Below are positions 1 through 6,649 of a stretch of DNA of 15,351 bases, in pieces. Position numbers and translations under genes: made by a program. The notes below the pieces were generated by a model. That model was given only the letters and a program-made list of their open reading frames with translations. It had not been told where the DNA came from and made no database searches. Positions within the stretch are counted from its first letter, which is position 1. Each line of letters starts with the position of its first letter. This DNA is from a bacterium (GTDB taxonomy: Bacteria > KSB1 > UBA2214). The stretch is taken from positions 1-15,351 of the forward strand of contig JAKQKF010000258.1 of the NCBI GenBank assembly GCA_029560815.1. The letters are read 5' to 3'.

Positions 1-58
1 ACCGGGAAGCCAGATACTCGCACTTTTAGTCTCAATTGATAACTAGGAGAAAGAGAAT

Positions 59-1108
59 ATGAAATTTAAATATTCTGTTCTGTTCGTTCTCAGCCTGTTT
101 TTGACCATCGGGCTAGTTCTTCAGGCAGAAGCCGGTACCTCGAAGCGTACCGGCACGAATGCTGCTGATGAACTGCTGATCCCGGTCGGTGCGAGAGGCA
201 CTGCGCTTGGTGGCGCCAATCTTTCCACAGTCATTGGCACCGAGGCCATTTTCTACAATCCTGCCGGCCTCGGTATGATGGACGGTGCTGCGGAGGTGCT
301 CTTTTCGCACCAGCAGTACCTGGCTGATATTGGTGTCAACTATGCCGCCCTCGGCGCCCGGACTGGCATCGGCAACTTTGGTATCAGCCTCAAGTCACTG
401 AGCTTCGGCGATATCCCCGTCACCACCGAGGAGGCCCCGGAAGGTACCGGCGCCACCTTTTCGCCGAATTTCATGACCGTCGGCCTCAGCTTCGCACGCT
501 CCATGACCGATCGCATCACGGCCGGCATCAATCTCAAGCTGATCAATGAGTCGATCATGAGCACCAACGCCAACGCCATCGCTTTCGATATCGGCGTGCA
601 GTACCGCACCGGCGCTGGTGTCAACATCGGCGTGTCGATGAAAAATATCGGCTCTTCGATCAAATACTCCGGGCAAAACCTCGAGAAACTGGTCGGGGTC
701 CCCGGTGCGGAGCCGACTGCGGCCGACCGCCGCATGGCCATCCCGGCTGAAAAGGCCGAGCTGCCTTCGGTCTTTGAAATCGGTCTCTCCTACGACTATG
801 TTCCCGTCGAGAAGGTCAACATGTCGTTCATGGGAAATTTCCGCAATCACAACTTCCAGAACGACGAAGTGCTGGCCGGCGCCGAGTTCGATTATGCCAA
901 AACTGTCTTCCTCCGCGGCAGCTACAGCTACCAGCTGAATTCGGAAGAGGATATCCAGGGCGGACTGAGCTACATCTACGGCCCGGCCTTCGGTTTCGGT
1001 CTGGCATATCCCCTCACCGCCACCACCAAGGTTTGCTTTGATTATGCTTACCGGATGGCGGAGTATTTCGATGCCAATCAACTCTTCACTATGACGCTCA
1101 CTTTCTAG
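59..1108 (+). CDS. PorV/PorQ-family outer-membrane beta-barrel protein
   Basis: A 349-aa secreted protein of the PorV/PorQ (FadL-like, UPF0164) family. In Bacteroidota, PorV is an outer-membrane shuttle that carries T9SS cargo to the surface attachment complex; other family members have no known role. A signal peptide (charged MKFK, hydrophobic core, AEA site near residue 25) is followed by the family's N-terminal signature: PVGARGTALGGA at about 42-53, then AIFYNPAGLG about 20 residues later. The rest is alternating amphipathic strands typical of a barrel, ending in aromatic F (MTLTF), as usual for Bam-inserted barrels. The start is supported by AGGAGA 8 nt upstream. The 58 bases before it hold stops in all three forward frames and no recognisable gene. 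The gene ends in its own terminator. Two T9SS-type cargo genes lie within 5 kb. Family assignment is strong; the specific PorV role is inference. Confidence 0.85.
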   Translation: MKFKYSVLFVLSLFLTIGLVLQAEAGTSKRTGTNAADELLIPVGARGTALGGANLSTVIGTEAIFYNPAGLGMMDGAAEVLFSHQQYLADIGVNYAALGARTGIGNFGISLKSLSFGDIPVTTEEAPEGTGATFSPNFMTVGLSFARSMTDRITAGINLKLINESIMSTNANAIAFDIGVQYRTGAGVNIGVSMKNIGSSIKYSGQNLEKLVGVPGAEPTAADRRMAIPAEKAELPSVFEIGLSYDYVPVEKVNMSFMGNFRNHNFQNDEVLAGAEFDYAKTVFLRGSYSYQLNSEEDIQGGLSYIYGPAFGFGLAYPLTATTKVCFDYAYRMAEYFDANQLFTMTLTF

Positions 1109-1125
1109 ACGTTTTCAAGCCCCAC

Positions 1126-1157
1126 AAGGGATGGCCCGCAAGGGCCATCCCTTTTTT
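1126..1157 (+). terminator. Rho-independent terminator with GCAA tetraloop
   Basis: A perfect 12-bp inverted repeat (AAGGGATGGCCC / GGGCCATCCCTT) encloses a GCAA loop, a GNRA tetraloop, and runs into six T's at 1152-1157. It lies 17 nt after the PorV-like stop codon and only 25 nt before the next start codon. It should stop most transcripts from the upstream gene, so the downstream GWxTD gene probably depends on read-through or on a promoter I cannot see. Confidence 0.93.
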
Positions 1158-1182
1158 CTTATCTTTTAACCCCGGGACTACC

Positions 1183-2595
1183 ATGAAAAGATATCTTGCT
1201 GTCCTTGCCCTGGTGGCCCTGCTGGCCGCGGGCGCCGCTGCTGCGGAGAAGAAACGCTTTCTCCAGGCCGATTATGCCACCTTTAAATACGACTCTTCGC
1301 AGACCTACTGGGAGTTCTACTATTCCGTCTACCGGAAAGCTGTGACCTACCAGCAGAGCGAGCAGGGCGATTTCAGCAGCCAGCTTATCATGCGCCTCTC
1401 CCTGCAGCGCGGTGACTCCCTCTGGGCGCAGAAGGCCTGGAAGTTCGTCGATACAGTCGCTGATACCGGTGCGGCCAACATGGATGCGGTCATGGTCGAC
1501 CACTTTTATCTCCTGGCTCCCGGCGGCAGCTACTCCGGCATCCTGATAGCGCAGGACCTCAACAACCCCGCCCTCATCGATACGGTACTGTGGGACGAGC
1601 AGATCAAACCCTACAGCTCCAGCCAACCTGAGCTGAGCGAAATCGAACTGGCCAGCTCGATCACCCAGGCCGGGGCTGAAGAGAGCTCCCCCTTTCTCAA
1701 AAACAGGCTGGTCGTGATCCCCAATCCCTCCCAGCTTTACGATGAAAAAGCCGAACAGCTCTTCTTTTACGTCGAATGCTACAACCTGTACTCCGCTTTC
1801 CCGGACCCCTTTTACCGGATCCGCTATTACATCTCGGATCTCAAGGGGGTGCCGGCAGCCGGCTCCTTGCCGGTCGATCTCAAACGCAAGGCGACGACTG
1901 ACCGGCGGATCGAATTCGGCGCCCTTGGCCTTACCGGCATGCTGAGCGGCAGCTATCTGCTCCATTTCGAACTCCTCGATACCAGCCATACCCGCCTGGC
2001 GCACCGGGAGAAACAATTTTATCTCTACAAGCCACAGCACGCTGCGGCCGGCATCGCCGCCCTCAACCAGGATCAGCTCTTTCTGACCAGCGATTTCGCT
2101 GTCATGGACGAAAAACAGCTTGAGCAGGTCTTCAAGTACGGCTCCTATCTTTTCCTCAAGGAGCAGCGCAAAGCCTTCGAGGAGCTCAAGGATCTCGATG
2201 CACGCCGGCGCTATCTCTTTGCGCTCTGGCGTGAGCGCGATACAACGCCCGAAACTCCGGTCAATGAATTCTATCTCGCCTATATGGAGCGGGTGCGCTT
2301 CGCCAACCGGAACTACAGCCGGCCCAAACGGGAGGGGTGGCATACCGATCGGGGCCGGGCTTTACTCCTTTTCGGCCCGCCCACTTCGGTGGACAGCTAT
2401 CCCAATGAGCTGGAGGTCAAGCCCTACGAAATCTGGAATTACGATGACCTCGAGGGCGGCGTCATCTTTGTCTTCGGGGATCTATTCGGGATCAACGATT
2501 ACCAGCTGCTCCACTCCACCAAGCGCGGCGAGGTGAGAGACGACTATTACCTGCAAAAGCTGGGCAAAAAGGCGGATTCCGATCTCTTCCGCTAA
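1183..2595 (+). CDS. GWxTD domain-containing secreted protein
   Basis: A 470-aa protein named for its GWxTD motif, seen here as GWHTD at residues 385-389. It is followed by the usual downstream block RGRALLLFGPP, then YEIWNYDD and a hydrophobic FVFGD. A second family hallmark, VVIPNPS, sits at about 177-183 and starts a beta-rich segment. The N-terminus (MKRYLAVLALVALLAAGAAAA) looks like a signal peptide, so the protein is exported; no lipobox cysteine is visible. Members occur in Acidobacteriota, Ignavibacteria, KSB1 and relatives, and their biochemical function is unknown. There is no good Shine-Dalgarno sequence in the 25 nt before the ATG, and a strong terminator lies just upstream. A second hairpin terminator follows the gene, so it may be a single-gene unit fed by read-through. 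Confidence 0.88.
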   Translation: MKRYLAVLALVALLAAGAAAAEKKRFLQADYATFKYDSSQTYWEFYYSVYRKAVTYQQSEQGDFSSQLIMRLSLQRGDSLWAQKAWKFVDTVADTGAANMDAVMVDHFYLLAPGGSYSGILIAQDLNNPALIDTVLWDEQIKPYSSSQPELSEIELASSITQAGAEESSPFLKNRLVVIPNPSQLYDEKAEQLFFYVECYNLYSAFPDPFYRIRYYISDLKGVPAAGSLPVDLKRKATTDRRIEFGALGLTGMLSGSYLLHFELLDTSHTRLAHREKQFYLYKPQHAAAGIAALNQDQLFLTSDFAVMDEKQLEQVFKYGSYLFLKEQRKAFEELKDLDARRRYLFALWRERDTTPETPVNEFYLAYMERVRFANRNYSRPKREGWHTDRGRALLLFGPPTSVDSYPNELEVKPYEIWNYDDLEGGVIFVFGDLFGINDYQLLHSTKRGEVRDDYYLQKLGKKADSDLFR

Positions 2596-2616
2596 CTTTT
2601 GGTAAGGCGCTCCCAT

Positions 2617-2654
2617 GCTTCCGGAAGAGTACTTTTCCGGAAGCTTTCTGTTTT
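2617..2654 (+). terminator. Hairpin terminator, near-perfect 28-bp palindrome
   Basis: The arms GCTTCCGGAA (2617-2626) and TTCCGGAAGC (2635-2644) are perfect reverse complements. The 8-base centre is itself palindromic except for one pair (G/T, a wobble in RNA), and TTTCTGTTTT follows. It lies 21 nt after the GWxTD stop and 26 nt before the next start. Position and T-rich tail favour a terminator. The almost complete dyad symmetry would also suit a protein-binding operator. Confidence 0.8.
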
Positions 2655-2680
2655 AAGGATGGAGACGGAAGGGCGATCCA

Positions 2681-3973
2681 GTGCAACCGACGAGAATCAT
2701 CACGATTGCTGCTCTCCTCATCGCCGGCACCAGCCTCCCGGCCACGGCCCAGTGGTTCACCTCATCCGGGCCTGAGGGCGGCACGGTCAACTCTTTCGCC
2801 TGGAAAGCCGGCGGTCTCTACGCCGGTACGAACGCGGGTGTATTCTTCTCAGCCGATTCAGGCACCACCTGGAATGCGATCAACGACGGGCTGACGGACA
2901 CCCGGATCTGGACGGTCGCCGTCCACAACGGACTGCTCTTCGCCGGCACTAACGACAGCGGGGCTTTTCGCAGCTGGGACGACGGCTACACCTGGGTCCG
3001 TATGAAGCATGGACTGTCGGACCGGCGCATCCGTGCCCTGGCCGGCGACGGCGTAAAACTGTTCGCCGGCACGCTGGGGGGTATCTTCCGCTCGGCCGAC
3101 AACGGCCTCTCCTGGAAAGCTGCCAATGAGGGCGTGACCAACCTCTTCGTCCGCACCCTCCACTGCCACGCGGGCAAGGTCTGGGCCGGCACCCTGGGCG
3201 GGGGCATCTATTTCTCCTCCGACAGCGGCGCAACCTGGCAGCAGCGCAACACCGGTCTGGAAAATGTGAACGTGATGTCGATCGCCGCAACCGGATCCCA
3301 TCTTTTCGCCGGGACCTACGGCGGTCTCTTTCTCTCGGTCGACGACGGCCTGCAGTGGCGCCAGATCAATCCCACCGGGGCCAATCCGGTGCCGCGCCTG
3401 GATGAGAAATCCTCGGCTGCCACTAATGCTCTGGTGCCCAAAACGGTTTTTACGCTGGCGGCGCGAGGGAACCACGTCTTCATCGGCATGATGGAGGTGG
3501 GGGTCTATTTTACGGCCGATGGCGGCGAGAGCTGGAATTCCATGAACGAAGGATTGAGCCGGCTCTCCCTTTACTCCATCTTTATCTCTCCGGCCCATCT
3601 TTACGTCGGGATCTACGGCGGGGGGGTGGGCCGCTACCCGCTGACGGAGATCATCAGCGGTATCCGTCCAATCCCTGCCGCGCCGCCGGCCACCATCCGG
3701 CTTGTGCAGAATTATCCCAACCCCTTCAATCCGCGCACCACCATCACCTTCGAGATCCCGGCCGGCAGCGAGCACAGCGCAGGCCGCAGCGGTCTCCGCC
3801 TCGCGGTCTACGATCCCGCCGGCCGGGAGGTGGCGCTCCTGCTTGAGGGATGGCGGGAGCCCGGAACCCATACGGTCAGCTGGGACGCCCGCGGCTTGCC
3901 CGCCGGCCTCTATCTCTGCCGCCTCAGCACCGCCCGTGAGGTGCAGAGCCGGAAGATGATTCTCGTCCGCTGA
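2681..3973 (+). CDS. Secreted Asp-box beta-propeller with T9SS type A sorting domain
   Basis: A 430-aa exported protein. The GTG start is chosen because a signal peptide (MQPTRIITIAALLIAG..., ATA-Q cleavage near residue 24) begins there and GGAAGGG lies 7 nt upstream. Residues 25-321 hold about 40-residue repeats with six Asp-box/BNR motifs (S-x-D-x-G-x-x-W) at 57, 98, 138, 179, 219 and 278, plus a final degenerate YVGIYGGG strand at 308-315. This suggests a 6-7 bladed propeller related to sialidase or photosystem-II-stability folds. After a proline-rich linker (330-338) comes a type A sorting domain: NYPNPFNP (344-351), VYDPAGREV, LPAGLYLCRL and terminal KMILVR. It is therefore likely a surface or secreted binding protein exported by T9SS. 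No sialidase catalytic residues are evident, so an enzymatic role is not claimed. Confidence 0.85.
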   Translation: MQPTRIITIAALLIAGTSLPATAQWFTSSGPEGGTVNSFAWKAGGLYAGTNAGVFFSADSGTTWNAINDGLTDTRIWTVAVHNGLLFAGTNDSGAFRSWDDGYTWVRMKHGLSDRRIRALAGDGVKLFAGTLGGIFRSADNGLSWKAANEGVTNLFVRTLHCHAGKVWAGTLGGGIYFSSDSGATWQQRNTGLENVNVMSIAATGSHLFAGTYGGLFLSVDDGLQWRQINPTGANPVPRLDEKSSAATNALVPKTVFTLAARGNHVFIGMMEVGVYFTADGGESWNSMNEGLSRLSLYSIFISPAHLYVGIYGGGVGRYPLTEIISGIRPIPAAPPATIRLVQNYPNPFNPRTTITFEIPAGSEHSAGRSGLRLAVYDPAGREVALLLEGWREPGTHTVSWDARGLPAGLYLCRLSTAREVQSRKMILVR

Positions 3974-4022
3974 GCCCGCAGCAGCAGGTTTACACCCTCC
4001 TTGCTCAGAATAATGCTTGTAT

Positions 4023-4052
4023 TTGAGAGCGGATTCAGATAAATTTTATCAT
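4023..4052 (+). promoter_or_regulatory. Candidate sigma70-like promoter for the subtilase operon
   Basis: TTGAGA (4023-4028, 5 of 6 matches to TTGACA) and TATCAT (4047-4052, 5 of 6 to TATAAT) are separated by 18 bases in an AT-rich patch within GC-rich DNA. Transcription would start about 20 nt before the ATG at 4079. Sequence match only; sigma factor specificity in this lineage is unknown. Confidence 0.5.
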
Positions 4053-4078
4053 CAGAAACGTACACCCATTGCAGCGAG

Positions 4079-6304
4079 ATGAACTTGAGAAAGATGATGT
4101 GGATGGTTGGGCTGGTGGTTTTTCTGCTGGCAGCCTCTGTGCCGGGGGGGGAGAAGAGCGCAAAAATGGATCCGCTTCTTCAACTGAGGGCGATCAGGGA
4201 GAGCCTGAGGGCCGTTGACGGCCTCGGCAAATCCATGGCCGGCGAGCGCATAACCTGTATCGCCAGCGGCCATGTTTCTGCTGAGGCGCTGTCCGCGCGC
4301 GGAGCCCGGGTGCGCTGGCAGCGCGGCGAGTTCGCGATTGTCATGGTTGAAGCCGGCCGGCTGGATGAAGTGGCGCAAACCCCCGGGCTGCGCTACCTCG
4401 AGGCGGGGGTCAGCTCCCGGCCGGTGACCGATATCAGCATACCGGACGTGGGCGGCATCGCCGCCAGGAACGCCAGCGGGCTGACCGGTGACGGGGTTCT
4501 CATCGGCATCGTCGATTCGGGCATCGACTGGCGTCACCAGGATTTCATTACGCCGGAAGGGAAAAGCCGCATTGTGGCGATTCTGGATCTGAGCGAGCCG
4601 GGTGATTATTACGGCGGCACCCTGACCACGGCGGATCAGATCGAGGAGGCCCTGGCTCTGGGGCTCGAGCTTCCCACGCATGATTACAGCGGACATGGCA
4701 CCCATGTCGCCGGCATCGCAGCCGGGGATGGCGGCAGCAGTGACGCCCTGGGCAGCTATGCGGGCATGGCGCCGGCGGCCGGCCTGGTCATCGTCAAGGC
4801 CAGCCGCGATCCCTTTGTCTCCGAATTCAGTTCGGAAGACCAGATGATCGCGATCGGATTCATCGACAGCGTGGCCGCCGCAGCCGGCAAACCCTGCATC
4901 ATCAATCTCAGCTTCGGCACCACTTTCGGGGCCCATGACGGCACAGCGGCGGTGGAGCGATATATCGATGCCCTCTCCGGGCCGGGACGGATCTTCGTCG
5001 CCGCCGCCGGAAACGAGGCCGACAAAAAGCATCACGCCCTGGTCAATCCCTCCTCGAGCGGCGCCAGGATCTCCTTCACCATCCCGGCTTACAATCCGGC
5101 GGCCGGCAGCGGCAATGACTATCTCCTCCTCGACGGCTGGTATGACGGCGGCAGCCAGGTTGCCGTCACCCTCATCACTCCGGCCAACGAGACCATCGGT
5201 CCCGTCGGCTATGGCCGTTACTATTCCGGCAGCACCAGCAGCGGCGCGGTCAACATCTGGAACGGGTTTTACGAGAGCGGCGAGGAGATCATCGGCGGCC
5301 CCAATCCTTTCAACGGCGACAAGGAGTGCATCATCGAGATCAGCGATGCGGCCGGCACTCCGCCGGCGGCGGGGGAGTGGCAGCTCCGCTTCAGCGGCAC
5401 CAGTGATAAATTCGATATGTGGATCGCCAGCGAATCCATGTCCGTCTCCTTCATCTCCGGCAGCAGCGGTCAGACCACCCTCACCGTCCCCGCCAGCAGC
5501 AGGAGCGTCATCGCGGTGGGGGCTTATACGACCAAAAAGAGCTGGCTCAATATCGACGGCGAAAACCTCACCCTCGACACCAAGGGGACGATCAAGATCG
5601 GGGATGTGGCCGAATTTTCGGGTGCGGGACCCACGCGGGACGGCCGCATCAAGCCCGAATTGACCGCCCCCGGCCGGATCATCGGCAGCACCTTCTCAAG
5701 CGAAGCCGATCCCCTCTCCAGTTACAGCGTTTTCGCCTCCTCCAACGGGAGTTACCCCAACGCCTTCATCCTGCCGGGCGGCATGCACGGGCTTTCGCTC
5801 GGCACCAGCATGGCCGCTCCCCATGTGAGCGGTGCGATCGCGCTGCTGATGGAGAAATATCCCGGTCTCTCCGCCGCCGGCGCCCGCCAGGTGCTGATCC
5901 GCACCGCCAGACCGGTCTCCGGAACGGCCAGGGCTGATCAGTGGGGCTATGGCAAACTGAACACCGCCGCCTTTGTGAGCGTCAATCCGGACTCGCTGCC
6001 CGAAGAGGAGGAGAGCACTCTTTTCCTCCCCTATCCCAACCCCTTCATCATTTCCACAACCATACCCTATCAGGTTCCCTCTGTGGACGGGTATGAGCAG
6101 GAGCCGGAGATCCTGGTCTACAATATCCTGGGTCAGCGGGTGCCGGCCCGGTTCTACCGCCATACCGCCTCCTTCGGGCGCGGCGCAGTGGTCTGGTACG
6201 GCCGGACAGAGCGGGAACAACGGGTGGCTGCGGGCGTTTATTTCTTCGTCTTTGTCTATGAAAACCGGCGCGTTGTGCGCAAGATCTGTCTGCTGCAGGG
6301 GTAA
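4079..6304 (+). CDS. S8 (subtilisin-like, Csp-type) serine protease with T9SS sorting domain
   Basis: A 741-aa secreted protease. Signal peptide at 1-24, then a propeptide-like region (about 45-120) and the catalytic domain from about 135. The catalytic set is complete: Asp146 (IVDSGID), His206 (SGHGTHVAG), oxyanion Asn312 (AAAGN) and Ser577 (GTSMAAPHVSG). The block KSRIVAILDL plus an insert before the His motif resembles CspA-like subtilases. A beta-rich insertion of about 150 residues (about 315-468, starting RISFTIPAY) separates AAAGN from VPASSRSVIAVGAY and looks like the jelly-roll insert of that subgroup. The C-terminus is a type A T9SS sorting domain: YPNPF (652-656), LVYNILGQRV, AAGVYFFVFVY, KICLLQ. 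An active, surface-delivered or released protease is expected. The Shine-Dalgarno sequence is weak. A 100-aa gene and a DUF2851 gene follow closely and may share the transcript. Confidence 0.9.
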   Translation: MNLRKMMWMVGLVVFLLAASVPGGEKSAKMDPLLQLRAIRESLRAVDGLGKSMAGERITCIASGHVSAEALSARGARVRWQRGEFAIVMVEAGRLDEVAQTPGLRYLEAGVSSRPVTDISIPDVGGIAARNASGLTGDGVLIGIVDSGIDWRHQDFITPEGKSRIVAILDLSEPGDYYGGTLTTADQIEEALALGLELPTHDYSGHGTHVAGIAAGDGGSSDALGSYAGMAPAAGLVIVKASRDPFVSEFSSEDQMIAIGFIDSVAAAAGKPCIINLSFGTTFGAHDGTAAVERYIDALSGPGRIFVAAAGNEADKKHHALVNPSSSGARISFTIPAYNPAAGSGNDYLLLDGWYDGGSQVAVTLITPANETIGPVGYGRYYSGSTSSGAVNIWNGFYESGEEIIGGPNPFNGDKECIIEISDAAGTPPAAGEWQLRFSGTSDKFDMWIASESMSVSFISGSSGQTTLTVPASSRSVIAVGAYTTKKSWLNIDGENLTLDTKGTIKIGDVAEFSGAGPTRDGRIKPELTAPGRIIGSTFSSEADPLSSYSVFASSNGSYPNAFILPGGMHGLSLGTSMAAPHVSGAIALLMEKYPGLSAAGARQVLIRTARPVSGTARADQWGYGKLNTAAFVSVNPDSLPEEEESTLFLPYPNPFIISTTIPYQVPSVDGYEQEPEILVYNILGQRVPARFYRHTASFGRGAVVWYGRTEREQRVAAGVYFFVFVYENRRVVRKICLLQG

Positions 6305-6331
6305 GCGGCGGGGCTGAAAGGAATCCGGTTG

Positions 6332-6634
6332 ATGGCTTCAATTTCTGAAACGAGGGGCAGGGGTGTGACGGGGCTCTTCAGCGCCGCAGCACGCAAGGCC
6401 GGCGCGATCAAAAGAAATGTCAAATATCACATCGACCTCATCGCCCTGCGGCGGGAGATCGAGCGGCTCTTCTCCGAACTGGGCGGCCGTACCTTCGAAC
6501 TCCTCTCCCAGGATCCCGAGGCCATGATCGGCCGGGATCCGGAAGTCCTGGAATGGATGAAACAACTGCAGGCATATGACGAGCGCCTGCACGCCAGGAA
6601 GAACGAGCACCAGGAGGTACCGCCCGGGGAGTGA
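6332..6634 (+). CDS. Small helical protein of unknown function
   Basis: A 100-aa, charged, mostly helical protein that I do not recognise. The ATG at 6332 is preferred over the adjacent in-frame TTG at 6329 because AAAGGA sits 9 nt upstream. There is no signal peptide and no long hydrophobic segment; residues 11-25 (GVTGLFSAAARKAGA) are only mildly hydrophobic. Residues 26-60 (from IKRNVKYHIDLIALRR through FELLSQ) form a probable amphipathic helix or coiled coil. A second helix spans about 70-92. It begins 27 nt after the subtilase stop and ends 15 nt before the DUF2851 gene, so it is probably cotranscribed with that gene. It could be a small partner or structural adaptor, but nothing in the sequence shows a function. 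The coding call rests on the Shine-Dalgarno, tight packing and protein-like composition. Confidence 0.72.
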   Translation: MASISETRGRGVTGLFSAAARKAGAIKRNVKYHIDLIALRREIERLFSELGGRTFELLSQDPEAMIGRDPEVLEWMKQLQAYDERLHARKNEHQEVPPGE

Positions 6635-6649
6635 CCTGCAGGAGGCGCC

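Noticed and set aside
1..58. Possible 3' end of a gene upstream of the barrel protein
   Set aside because: All three forward frames hit a stop within 46 bases and the remaining residues match no recognisable C-terminus.
2756..3640. Sialidase (neuraminidase) function suggested by Asp boxes
   Set aside because: Asp boxes occur in many propellers. No Arg triad, Tyr/Glu pair or FRIP motif could be found.
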